A stretch of 6,424 nt of DNA from CAZWBR01 sp964404205 (GCA_964404205.1 CAYOJD010000147.1:1-6424), one strand, 5' to 3'; positions 1 through 6,355 are shown, counted from the first letter of the stretch. Notes: generated by a model not told the origin, from the sequence alone. Numbers and translations: made by a program.

Positions 1-37
1 AATGGTTTATTGTGGCATATATACGGAAATATTGAGA

Positions 38-51
38 ATGATTTTAATCAT
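38..51. promoter_or_regulatory. 14-bp dyad, possible regulator site
   Basis: ATGATT-TT-AATCAT is a perfect inverted repeat with 6-bp arms and a 2-bp spacer, the same 6-2-6 geometry as the operator at 151-164 but with a different sequence. It lies in AT-rich DNA about 70 bp upstream of the first ACTA..TAGT dyad. It loosely resembles a Fur box but the two half-sites are too far apart for the 19-bp consensus. It could equally be chance in AT-rich sequence. The rest of 1-120 shows no gene I can support. Confidence 0.2.
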
Positions 52-120
52 AATTTCGTTCTGCAGAAAGTTACACAGATGGTATTTTACTTTGATTTCA
101 TGCTAATTTTATAAATATTA

Positions 121-134
121 ACTAAAAAAATAGT
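121..134. promoter_or_regulatory. Candidate BlaI-type operator, distal copy
   Basis: ACTA-N6-TAGT dyad just upstream of the -33 region of the repressor gene. It is the first copy of a 30-bp direct repeat: positions 120-140 and 150-170 match at 17 of 21 bases, including AACTAAAA and TAGTCA. The outer arms are symmetric while the middle is a plain A run, so this is the less perfect site. BlaI/MecI-family dimers bind short dyads upstream of their own operon; assigning this site to the adjacent repressor is inference. Confidence 0.6.
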
Positions 135-141
135 CAAAAGC

Positions 142-174
142 TATTGCGTAACTAAAAGTTTAGTCATAAGTTTG
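142..174 (+). promoter_or_regulatory. Promoter of the repressor-protease operon
   Basis: TAAGTTTG at 167-174 is a perfect match to the Bacteroidota -7 element TAnnTTTG. TATTG at 142-146, 20 nt upstream, is a fair -33 element (consensus TTTG). Transcription should begin near 178-181, giving a leader of about 25 nt before the start codon. The proximal operator at 151-164 lies wholly between the two elements, so repressor bound there should block the polymerase. Confidence 0.65.
151..164. promoter_or_regulatory. Candidate BlaI-type operator, proximal copy
   Basis: ACTAAA-AG-TTTAGT is a perfect dyad with 6-bp arms and a 2-bp spacer, exactly 30 bp (about three helical turns) from the distal copy, so two dimers could bind the same face of the helix. 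It sits between the -33 and -7 elements. Placement and symmetry make it the likely main autoregulatory site of the BlaI-type repressor encoded 40 bp downstream. Confidence 0.7.
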
Positions 175-203
175 TCGTGAAGGATTGACAAAATATTGGA
201 ACA

Positions 204-581
204 ATGAATATGCAACTGACAAAGGCTGAAGAACAGGTGATGCAAATTTTGTGGGAGATGGGCGAAGGGCTGGTAAAGGATATCCGCGACCAGTTCGACG
301 AACCCAAGCCTGCCCGAAACACCGTATCGACTGTTATTCGCATTCTGGAGAAGAAAGGTTATGTCGGACACCAATCGTTTGGGAAGGTTCATCTTTATCA
401 TCCGTTGGTTTCGAAAAAAGAGTATTCGAAAAGCCAGCTTTTCGGGTTGATGCAGGGTTATTTCAATAACTCGTTCCCGGCTTTGGCTTCGTTTTTTGCC
501 CGCGAGAAGGATTTAACCATCCAGGATCTCGAGGAGTTGATGGAAGATACCAAAAAAGAGTTGTCTGATTCAAAAGCGTAA
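204..581 (+). CDS. BlaI/MecI/CopY-family transcriptional repressor
   Basis: A 125-residue winged-helix repressor of the Penicillinase_R family (BlaI, MecI, CopY), usual length about 120-130. The N-terminus (MQLTKAEEQVMQILWEMGEG) is characteristic. The recognition helix is around residues 37-51 (ARNTVSTVIRILEKK), followed by the wing GYVGHQSFGKVHLYHPLV. Residues 72-120 are the helical dimerisation tail. Members bind operator dyads as dimers and are inactivated when a partner M56 protease is triggered; that partner is encoded 3 nt downstream. By eye, the Asn-Phe bond cleaved in staphylococcal BlaI and MecI aligns with Phe97-Phe98, so the cut site may differ. Start: ATG 204 or ATG 210 (Met3); neither has a strong ribosome site, and a weak GGA at 198-200 is better spaced for 210. 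Two dyads in its promoter point to autorepression. Its ligand signal is unknown. Confidence 0.93.
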   Translation: MNMQLTKAEEQVMQILWEMGEGLVKDIRDQFDEPKPARNTVSTVIRILEKKGYVGHQSFGKVHLYHPLVSKKEYSKSQLFGLMQGYFNNSFPALASFFAREKDLTIQDLEELMEDTKKELSDSKA

Positions 582-584
582 ACC

Positions 585-2357
585 ATGGAAACCATTGCTT
601 TTTACCTCTTCAAATCGACGGTTTGGCTTACCGGCTTCGCGCTGGTCTATCTGCTCTTTCTGCGCAACGAACGTTACTTCGGGTTGAACCGTCTTTTCCT
701 GTTGGCAGGTGTTTTGGCCTCGCTGATTTTTCCATTGATAACGCTGCGATATCCAATCGAAATTCCGGCAGCCGGAATAACAGGGAGCGGCGAACTGGAA
801 ACCGTCGGCATGGTGGCTACGGGCAACCGGACGCCTGATGGCAGAGTTGCATTGCTGATTCTCTATATTGCAGGGTTGCTTTGGTTTGGATGGCGCATTA
901 TCCGGCAAACCGTACAGGTGTTGTCGGTCATTCGCAAGGCCCAGGTAAGCCATGTCGGCGCAGTGAAAGTGATTAAAACTGCCGGTTATCCCTCATCGTT
1001 TTCGTTTTTCTCCTTCGTAGTAGTCAATCCTTCAATTACTGACGCCGAAACGAGGGAGATAATCAATCACGAACAGGAGCATATCCGGCAGCAACACTGG
1101 TTCGATCTGTTGCTGGTCGAGCTGTTGTGCATGGTGCAGTGGTTCAACCCGGTGGTATGGCTCTATGGCCGTTTTGTCAGGCAGAACCACGAGTTTCTGG
1201 CAGACGAGAAGGCGCTGCAGCGCACTTCGAATCCGGCCATTTACCGTGCAGCGCTGCTCAACCAGATGTTTGGCGGGCCGGTGGTGTCGCTGGCCAACTC
1301 ATTTAATTATTCTCTCAACAAAAAAAGATTTCAGATGATGAAAAAAACGATGGTTTCGCCTTTACGCAAGGTGAAGATATTGACTATTCTACCGGTTGTG
1401 GCCATTCTTTTCTGGGCATTTGCCAAACCCGAATACGCTGCCAATTCATTGTCGGGCCCCGCTGTTGCCTTATCCCTCGACGGGAAGATGGTAAAAGGCC
1501 AGGTGACCAATGAAAATGGCGATGCAGTAGCCGGTGCTGCCGTTATCCTGAAAGGGACCACCACGGGTACCTTGTCCGACACCGAAGGCGTTTTTATGCT
1601 CGATGGTGTTCCGGCCAACGGCGAGTTGGTGATTTCGTTTGTAGGGTATAAAACGGCTTCGGTAAAGCCCGATTTCAATAACGAAATCAAAGTGGTGCTC
1701 GAACGTACGGTGGTCGAGATTAAAGATGGGGTAGTGGTCATTGGATATGGTAACCAGAAGCCCTCCCCATCGGGCGCTTCGGTTCAGATACGGCCAACCG
1801 ATGGGACCAAAGGCTCTCCGCTGTTTATCCAAGATGGAAAAGAGATAACCAAAGCCGAAATGGATAAGATTGATCCCAATGCTATCGAGGCGATTAGCGT
1901 GCTGAAAGATAAAAGTGCGACCGAACTGTATGGTGAAAAGGGGAAAGACGGCGTCATTGTAATTACCATGAAAGGCCAGAAGCCGCAGGAGCCAAAAAAG
2001 ACAAAACCGGTGGCCACGGAAACGACAAAAGTGGATGGAAAAGATGTTTTTGTGATTGTAGAACAGATGCCCGAATTCCCGGGAGGCGAAGCTGAACTGA
2101 AAAAATATGTTGCCATGAATGTCCGTTATCCGGCCGAAGCCAGCAAAGCCGGTGTGCAGGGTAAAGTATTTGTCACCTTTGTGGTGGGCGACGATGGCAA
2201 AGTAACCAATGCCAAAGTGGTGCGCGGGGTACACCCGTTGCTCGATCAGGAAGCCATTCGCGTAGTAAGCGAATTGCCGCAATGGGCACCGGGCATGCAG
2301 CGCGGAAAAGCAGTGGCCGTTGCCTATACCATTCCTATCGAATTTAAGTTGCAATAG
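585..2357 (+). CDS. M56 (BlaR1-like) metallopeptidase with CarbopepD, plug-like and TonB domains
   Basis: A 590-residue integral membrane protease, partner of the upstream repressor. Likely membrane helices are residues 5-26, 35-54, 87-105 and 264-281, the BlaR1 pattern. The zinc site HEQEH (162-166) is in the cytosolic loop before the fourth helix, followed by the family motif WFNPVVW (186-192) and HEFLAD (202-207), with Glu203 the probable third ligand. After the last helix the chain should be periplasmic: a carboxypeptidase-like regulatory beta-sandwich (about 303-373), a segment like the start of a SusC receptor (VVVIGYG at 383-389, then a plug-like stretch with IQDGKEI, AISVLKDKSATELYGEKG and GVIVITMK up to 463), and a TonB C-terminal domain (about 494-590, PEFPGG...YP to YTIPIEF). 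It has no penicillin-binding sensor domain. It follows the repressor stop by 3 nt, so the two are surely co-transcribed and probably translationally coupled. Inferred role: sensing an envelope signal and relieving repression. Substrate and signal are unknown. Confidence 0.92.
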   Translation: METIAFYLFKSTVWLTGFALVYLLFLRNERYFGLNRLFLLAGVLASLIFPLITLRYPIEIPAAGITGSGELETVGMVATGNRTPDGRVALLILYIAGLLWFGWRIIRQTVQVLSVIRKAQVSHVGAVKVIKTAGYPSSFSFFSFVVVNPSITDAETREIINHEQEHIRQQHWFDLLLVELLCMVQWFNPVVWLYGRFVRQNHEFLADEKALQRTSNPAIYRAALLNQMFGGPVVSLANSFNYSLNKKRFQMMKKTMVSPLRKVKILTILPVVAILFWAFAKPEYAANSLSGPAVALSLDGKMVKGQVTNENGDAVAGAAVILKGTTTGTLSDTEGVFMLDGVPANGELVISFVGYKTASVKPDFNNEIKVVLERTVVEIKDGVVVIGYGNQKPSPSGASVQIRPTDGTKGSPLFIQDGKEITKAEMDKIDPNAIEAISVLKDKSATELYGEKGKDGVIVITMKGQKPQEPKKTKPVATETTKVDGKDVFVIVEQMPEFPGGEAELKKYVAMNVRYPAEASKAGVQGKVFVTFVVGDDGKVTNAKVVRGVHPLLDQEAIRVVSELPQWAPGMQRGKAVAVAYTIPIEFKLQ

Positions 2358-2385
2358 TCGAAAAATTAAGTCTGATTCAATTGAT

Positions 2386-2429
2386 TTATCCCCTTGTTTC
2401 GCCATGCAGAAACAAGGGGATAATTTTTT
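2386..2429 (+). terminator. Intrinsic terminator of the repressor-protease operon
   Basis: A perfect 15-bp stem, left arm 2386-2400 (TTATCCCCTTGTTTC) and right arm 2409-2423, closes an 8-nt loop and is followed directly by six Ts at 2424-2429. It starts 28 nt after the protease stop codon. There is no T run on the opposite strand beyond the stem, so it acts in the + direction only and separates this operon from the GH2 gene. Confidence 0.92.
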
Positions 2430-2456
2430 GTCATACCTGTCAACGATATGGCCACC

Positions 2457-2621
2457 TTAAACTCCGGCCAGCTCGGTTAAACCTGTTGCAATCATCCTAA
2501 TTTCAGATAATCCTGGCTCTATTTTTATTCTTTTCGATGCGACGAAAGTGAAATTGTGTTTTTCAGCCATTAAAATAAAAGGGTAAAATACTTTTATTAT
2601 ATTTGGAAGATTGGTTTCCAT
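2457..2621 (-). CDS. Doubtful small ORF, 54 residues, unknown
   Basis: A minus-strand frame reads METNLPNIIKVFYPFILM and ends ...GLTELAGV with TAA at 2457-2459. The frame stays open upstream to about 2717, past a possible TTG start at 2702, roughly 87 codons in visibly AT-rich DNA, which is long for chance. The codons look unremarkable and the ends are charged and polar around a hydrophobic patch (VFYPFILM). I recognise no family. Against it: no ribosome site, no promoter on that strand, and overlap with the probable GH2 promoter. It may be a decayed gene remnant or nothing. Confidence 0.15.
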   Translation of the reverse strand: METNLPNIIKVFYPFILMAEKHNFTFVASKRIKIEPGLSEIRMIATGLTELAGV

Positions 2622-2670
2622 TGTGGTTCTGTAAATTCCGTTGACAAAACCTCTTTGCAGACTATTTATT
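2598..2670 (+). promoter_or_regulatory. Candidate promoters of the GH2 gene
   Basis: The 345 bp between the protease stop and the GH2 start hold the terminator, then AT-rich DNA with two + strand promoter candidates. TATATTTG at 2598-2605 is a perfect -7 element but has no TTTG at the expected -33 position; it would give a leader of about 95 nt. TTGACA at 2641-2646, with TATTTATT at 2663-2670 (19 nt after the TTG), has a good upstream element but a weaker -7 and would give a leader of about 28 nt. I cannot choose between them. Confidence 0.4.
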
Positions 2671-2702
2671 TCAATAGCGATTCTCTCACTAAAACCAAAC
2701 AA

Positions 2703-5249
2703 ATGATGAAAAGAATGTTATCCGGCTATCTTTGGGTAGCCCTTGTTGTGTTAACAGGGTTGTGGCAAGGATGCCAAAAGGGCACCGAACCTGAAATACC
2801 CCGTACCCGCTTGTTCGATTCCGACTGGCGCTTTGTTAAAGCCGACCCAGCCGGTGCAGAAGCCGTATCGTTCGACGATTCGCACTGGCGCGCCCTCGAT
2901 CTGCCCCACGACTGGAGCATCGAAGATCTTCCTTTGCCTGATGGCGACTCGGTTGTTGGTCCATTCTCGAAAAATGCTGTCGGAAAAATGGGAACCGGAT
3001 ACACCGTTGGCGGGACTGCCTGGTACCGCAAACATTTTACCATCGATAAAGCCGACGAGGGAAAGGTGGTTTACCTTCACTTCGATGGTATCTATATGAA
3101 TGCCGATATATGGGTCAACGGGCACCATTTGGGAAACCACTGGCACGGTTATACCTCCTTTGGCTACCCTGTTACCCCGTTTCTGAATGGTGCAGGTGAG
3201 CCCAATGTGGTGGCCGTACAGGTAAAGAATGAGGGGATAAATGCCCGTTGGTATTCAGGGTCGGGTATCTACCGCCACACCTGGCTAACGGTGGTCGATC
3301 CATTGCATATTGCCCCTTGGGGGGTTCATGTCACCACTCCCGAAATTGGAGCCGACAAGGCCACGGTCGATGTTGCCGTTAAATTGGTAAACGCGGCGGC
3401 TATGGCCCAAAAACTGACTTATCAGTTGGCGATTATTGCCCCGGACGGGGCCGAAGTGGCCACTGCCAATGCCGAAACCGATTTGGCTGCAGGCGAAACG
3501 CGGGAGATAAACCAAAAGATTGAGGTAGCGAAACCACTCCTTTGGTCGATAGCAGAGCCTAACCTTTATCAGGCTGTCGTAAAGATTATCGCCGATAATA
3601 AGACGACCGATCATAGCCATACCAACTTCGGTATTCGTACCCTTCAGTTCGATGCCGAAAACGGCTTTAGGCTAAACGGAGAAGTTGTAAAGCTGAAAGG
3701 GGGGTGTTTTCATCACGATAACGGGCCGCTTGGCTCAGCAGCTATCGACCGGGCCGAAGAACGAAAGATTGAGATCCTGAAAAAGGCGGGGTTTAATGCC
3801 ATCCGGTGCAGCCACAATCCCCCTTCGCCTTACCTGCTCGATGTTTGCGACCGTTTGGGGATGTTGGTCATCGACGAGGCATTCGATATGTGGGAAGTAT
3901 CGAAACTGGGAATGTTTGCCGCTTTTATGCCCAACGAAAAGAACCCGGTGAAGGTGACAGACCACTCGCTTCATTTCAGCGAAACATGGCAGGGCGATAT
4001 TCAGTCGATGCTTTTGCGCGACCGGAACCATCCATCCATTATCATGTGGAGTATAGGCAACGAGATCCCCGAAGCGGCCGACACTTCAGGCTTCCGTATT
4101 GCCAAACAGCTGGTTGATGAGGTGAAAAAGCTCGATAATACCCGTCCGGTTACCGAAGCCCATGTCGATATGGGGGCTGTGCTGGGTGGAAAAAGCAGTT
4201 GGGAGCAGCGTGCCCCTCATATCGAAATGCTCGATGTGGTTGGTTATAACTATGCCCATACCATATATGAAGCCGATCATCAGAAATATCCCGGGCGGGT
4301 GATTTATGCTTCCGAGTCTTACCCTCCGCTCTCGTTCGAAAACTGGCAGAAGGTTGAATCTCTTCCTTATATTATCGGAAATTTTAGCTGGACCGCGATG
4401 GATTATATCGGCGAAGCGGGAACCGGCTATCCGCGGCTGGTCGATGATAAGCCCGAAGCATCGGGCAACCCAATGGCATCGATGATGCTCTTTTTCAATC
4501 CAAATTCATGGCCAATCTTCCTGAATTTTCAAGGGGATATCGATTTGATTGGCAATCCCAAGGTGCCTTATTATTATCAGCATGTGGTTTGGCGCGAGCA
4601 GAAGATGGCAATGTTTGTCCATCGCCCCGTTCCTGCCGGAAAGAAAGAGGTGCAGAGCCTCTGGGGTTTCCCCGATGAGATGAAAAGCTGGAATTGGGAG
4701 GGCCACGAAGGCGAAAAATTACAAGTCCATGTTTATACCCGCTCTTCTGAGGTGAAACTGGAGCTGGATGGTCAGTTGATAGCGGAACAAAAAGTCGACG
4801 ACAGCCAGTCGATTACCGCAACCTTCGAAGTGCCTTATGCCCCCGGAGTATTAACCGCCCGCTGCTTCGAAAATGGAACGGAAGTGGCTTCCGAATCCAT
4901 CGAAACGGTAGGTAAACCGGCTGCATTGCGGCTTTTGGCCGACAGGCCGGAGATACGTGCCGACAGAAACGACCTGGCTTACGTGATGGTGGAGGTGATT
5001 GACGAAAAAGGGCGGCTGATACCCGACGGAGAGACAATGGTTAAGTTCACCCTCTCCGGAAATGGCGAGATTGCCGCTGTTGGAAGTGGCTCTCCGGTCG
5101 ATATGTCAAGCTTCAGGCAACCACAAAAGAGATGTTGGCAGGGACGTTGTCTGGCCATTGTCCGTCCGAAAGGTGCTGCCGGCAAAATGCTCCTTACGGC
5201 CGAAGCCGAAGGAATGAAAATAGAGCAGGTCGAAATTGTCTCCCGATAG
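2703..5249 (+). CDS. GH2 beta-galactosidase-like lipoprotein
   Basis: An 848-residue glycoside hydrolase of family 2, a retaining exo-acting enzyme, most likely beta-galactosidase, acting in the periplasm or on the cell surface on oligosaccharide ends. The lipoprotein signal has K3/R4, a hydrophobic stretch 6-20 and a probable acylated Cys24 in a loose lipobox (WQGC). Then come a sugar-binding jelly roll (about 36-200, with LDLPHDWSIED), an Ig-like domain (205-312), the TIM barrel (about 318-630, with CFHHDNGPLG), a DUF4982-type domain (about 655-735) and a GH2_C5-type domain (about 738-845). The acid/base is Glu454 in WSIGNE and the nucleophile Glu538 in YASES; both are present. It lacks the LacZ small-chain domain, as is common in Bacteroidota enzymes. 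ATG 2703 (or 2706) fits the signal peptide; there is no Shine-Dalgarno. The gene is intact and stands alone, without SusC/SusD genes or a sugar regulator here. Beta-glucuronidase or another GH2 activity is not excluded. Confidence 0.92.
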   Translation: MMKRMLSGYLWVALVVLTGLWQGCQKGTEPEIPRTRLFDSDWRFVKADPAGAEAVSFDDSHWRALDLPHDWSIEDLPLPDGDSVVGPFSKNAVGKMGTGYTVGGTAWYRKHFTIDKADEGKVVYLHFDGIYMNADIWVNGHHLGNHWHGYTSFGYPVTPFLNGAGEPNVVAVQVKNEGINARWYSGSGIYRHTWLTVVDPLHIAPWGVHVTTPEIGADKATVDVAVKLVNAAAMAQKLTYQLAIIAPDGAEVATANAETDLAAGETREINQKIEVAKPLLWSIAEPNLYQAVVKIIADNKTTDHSHTNFGIRTLQFDAENGFRLNGEVVKLKGGCFHHDNGPLGSAAIDRAEERKIEILKKAGFNAIRCSHNPPSPYLLDVCDRLGMLVIDEAFDMWEVSKLGMFAAFMPNEKNPVKVTDHSLHFSETWQGDIQSMLLRDRNHPSIIMWSIGNEIPEAADTSGFRIAKQLVDEVKKLDNTRPVTEAHVDMGAVLGGKSSWEQRAPHIEMLDVVGYNYAHTIYEADHQKYPGRVIYASESYPPLSFENWQKVESLPYIIGNFSWTAMDYIGEAGTGYPRLVDDKPEASGNPMASMMLFFNPNSWPIFLNFQGDIDLIGNPKVPYYYQHVVWREQKMAMFVHRPVPAGKKEVQSLWGFPDEMKSWNWEGHEGEKLQVHVYTRSSEVKLELDGQLIAEQKVDDSQSITATFEVPYAPGVLTARCFENGTEVASESIETVGKPAALRLLADRPEIRADRNDLAYVMVEVIDEKGRLIPDGETMVKFTLSGNGEIAAVGSGSPVDMSSFRQPQKRCWQGRCLAIVRPKGAAGKMLLTAEAEGMKIEQVEIVSR

Positions 5250-5340
5250 TGTGGGAAGAACCTGATATCATGCCATTTTTTGTTCGGGCAATCATGAATG
5301 GCAATTGTTTTCAAATGATGCGCGAGTAACCCCCGGAGAT

Positions 5341-5370
5341 ACCATTTGCTCCTTCGTCGGGGCAAATGGT
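5341..5370. other. Strong intergenic hairpin
   Basis: ACCATTTGC (5341-5349) pairs perfectly with GCAAATGGT (5362-5370). TCC and GGG inside extend this to 12 bp with one U-G pair and leave a 6-nt loop TTCGTC. No T run follows, so it is not a standard terminator. It lies about 90 nt after the GH2 stop, 30 nt before a second hairpin. It could protect the 3' end of the GH2 mRNA or be half of a repeat element. The stretch 5250-5340 before it shows nothing else definite. Confidence 0.5.
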
Positions 5371-5400
5371 CAGGGTTTCGTTCAAAATCAAAGTGTAATT

Positions 5401-5440
5401 CACCCCCGAAAGGTTTCAAAACCTTCGGGGGTGGTTGTTT
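5401..5440 (+). terminator. GC-rich hairpin, probable terminator of the GH2 gene
   Basis: CACCCCCGAA (5401-5410) pairs with TTCGGGGGTG (5424-5433). After a single bulged A, GGTT pairs with AACC around a TCAA loop, giving 14 pairs in all. The tail is GTTGTTT, T-rich but interrupted, so the terminator is weaker than the one at 2386. The stem is nearly self-symmetric and could act on either strand, or be a dispersed REP-like palindrome. Confidence 0.55.
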
Positions 5441-5486
5441 ACAGCCGCTGTTTATCGCTTTTTGATAAAATTGCCAGCCGGATAGC

Positions 5487-5523
5487 CGGTTTGGGTTCAA
5501 ATGGTTAATTTTGCCCCAAACCG
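5487..5523 (+). promoter_or_regulatory. Candidate HAD-gene promoter inside an inverted repeat
   Basis: TAATTTTG at 5506-5513 is a perfect -7 element, placing the transcript start near 5518-5520, about 12 nt before ATG 5531. No TTTG lies at the proper -33 distance (the TTTG at 5490-5493 is only 12 nt away), so it may need an activator. CGGTTTGGG (5487-5495) and CCCAAACCG (5515-5523) are perfect 9-bp inverted arms on either side of the -7 element: a possible operator, or an RNA hairpin if transcription starts further upstream. Confidence 0.4.
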
Positions 5524-5530
5524 ACAAGCG

Positions 5531-6355
5531 ATGATTGGTCAATCTGCAATTAAACTGGTGGTAACCGATATGGATGGTACCCTGCTGAACTCGAAAAAGG
5601 AGCTTCATCCCGACTTTGGCAAGGTGTTGCAGCTGATGCGCGACCGGGGGGTACGTTTCGCGGTAGCCAGCGGGCGACAATATGATACCCTAAAGCGGGA
5701 GTTTTACCCCGATGGCGACGATATTATCTTTATTGCCGAGAATGGCACCTATGTGAAAGAGGGAGGGCAGACCCTTTATCTGAAACCACTCGATAAAGCT
5801 GAGGTATGCCATGTGCTGGAAGCGGTGCGCCGGCTCGACAATGCCTTTGTGCTGCTTTGTGGCAGGCAATCGGCCTGGTACGAAAGCAATGACCCGCGTC
5901 TGGTTGCCGAACTTGCCAAATTTTATCTCCGCAACCAAAAAGTCGACAATTTAATGGAGGTCGAAGACGATATCCTGAAGATTGCACTCTGTGATTTTGG
6001 CGGTGCCGAGCAGAACAGTTTCCCCGCGTTGGCGCACCTGCGCGACCGGATGCAGGTGAGCGTCTCCGGCGAAATCTGGCTCGATATCATGACAATGGGA
6101 GCCAACAAGGGCGAAGCGGTCCGCCATGTGCAGCAACATCTGGCCATTGGTTATCACGAAACAATGGTCTTTGGCGACTATCTGAACGACCTCGAAATGA
6201 TGGAGACCGGTTTTTACAGTTACGCGATGCAAAATGCCCACCCCGATTTGAAAAAGGCAGCCCGCTTCGAAGCCCCCGGCAACGACCAGAATGGCGTTAT
6301 CAAAATTATTTGCGAAAAAATCAGCTGTCCGAACCAGACATTAACGGGGCTTTAG
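5531..6355 (+). CDS. Cof-type HAD-superfamily phosphatase (subfamily IIB)
   Basis: A 274-residue cytosolic hydrolase, normal length for the Cof family. All four HAD motifs are visible: I, DMDGT (13-17), with Asp13 the nucleophile and Asp15 the acid/base; II, ASGR (Ser47); III, Lys193 in ANKGEAV; IV, GDYLND (Asp216, Asp220) for magnesium. The stretch between motifs II and III (about 85-185) is the C2B cap that sets substrate choice. Relatives remove phosphate from sugar phosphates, FMN, PLP or similar small molecules; the specific substrate cannot be read from sequence. An in-frame ATG at 5501 exists, but ATG 5531 is preferred: it leaves 6 residues before the conserved IKLVVTDMDG start, and the candidate -7 element lies between the two ATGs. 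It is probably transcribed apart from the GH2 gene, which is 281 bp and two hairpins upstream. Confidence 0.93.
   Translation: MIGQSAIKLVVTDMDGTLLNSKKELHPDFGKVLQLMRDRGVRFAVASGRQYDTLKREFYPDGDDIIFIAENGTYVKEGGQTLYLKPLDKAEVCHVLEAVRRLDNAFVLLCGRQSAWYESNDPRLVAELAKFYLRNQKVDNLMEVEDDILKIALCDFGGAEQNSFPALAHLRDRMQVSVSGEIWLDIMTMGANKGEAVRHVQQHLAIGYHETMVFGDYLNDLEMMETGFYSYAMQNAHPDLKKAARFEAPGNDQNGVIKIICEKISCPNQTLTGL

Noticed and set aside
2..106. Small + strand ORF of 34 codons starting MVYCGIYTEILRM
   Set aside because: It has no ribosome site or promoter, has the hydrophobic composition expected of random AT-rich DNA, and ends well before the operon promoter.
585..2357. Protease as a true beta-lactam sensor (blaR1/mecR1)
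   Set aside because: The periplasmic part has no penicillin-binding domain; it holds carboxypeptidase-like, plug-like and TonB domains, and no beta-lactamase gene is nearby.
1470..2405. Long minus-strand frame of 311 codons opposite the protease gene
   Set aside because: It is a shadow of the coding strand: rich in His and Phe, no recognisable domain, and it runs through the terminator stem.
2688..2701. ACTAAAA before the GH2 start as a further operator for the BlaI-type repressor
   Set aside because: Only one half-site is present; no TAGT arm follows at the spacing seen at 121-164, so there is no real link between the repressor and the GH2 gene.
2655..2702. TTG at 2655 as the GH2 start
   Set aside because: It would put 16 polar residues before a good lipoprotein signal peptide and fall inside the candidate promoter; ATG 2703 or 2706 fits better.
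4554..4562. Asn-Pro-Lys (residues 618-620) as the NxK motif of beta-glucuronidases
   Set aside because: It lies in the common stretch DLIGNPKVPYYY that precedes the end of the barrel in beta-galactosidase-type enzymes, not at the position of the glucuronidase motif as I recall it.
5305..5508. 67-codon + strand ORF between the GH2 and HAD genes
   Set aside because: It runs straight through both hairpins, so its sequence is set by RNA/DNA structure, and it resembles no protein family.
4979..5680. Minus-strand frame of 233 codons across the GH2 end, the hairpins and the HAD start
   Set aside because: It spans two confident + strand genes and two hairpins and has no domain-like features; its length reflects the codon bias of the opposite strand.
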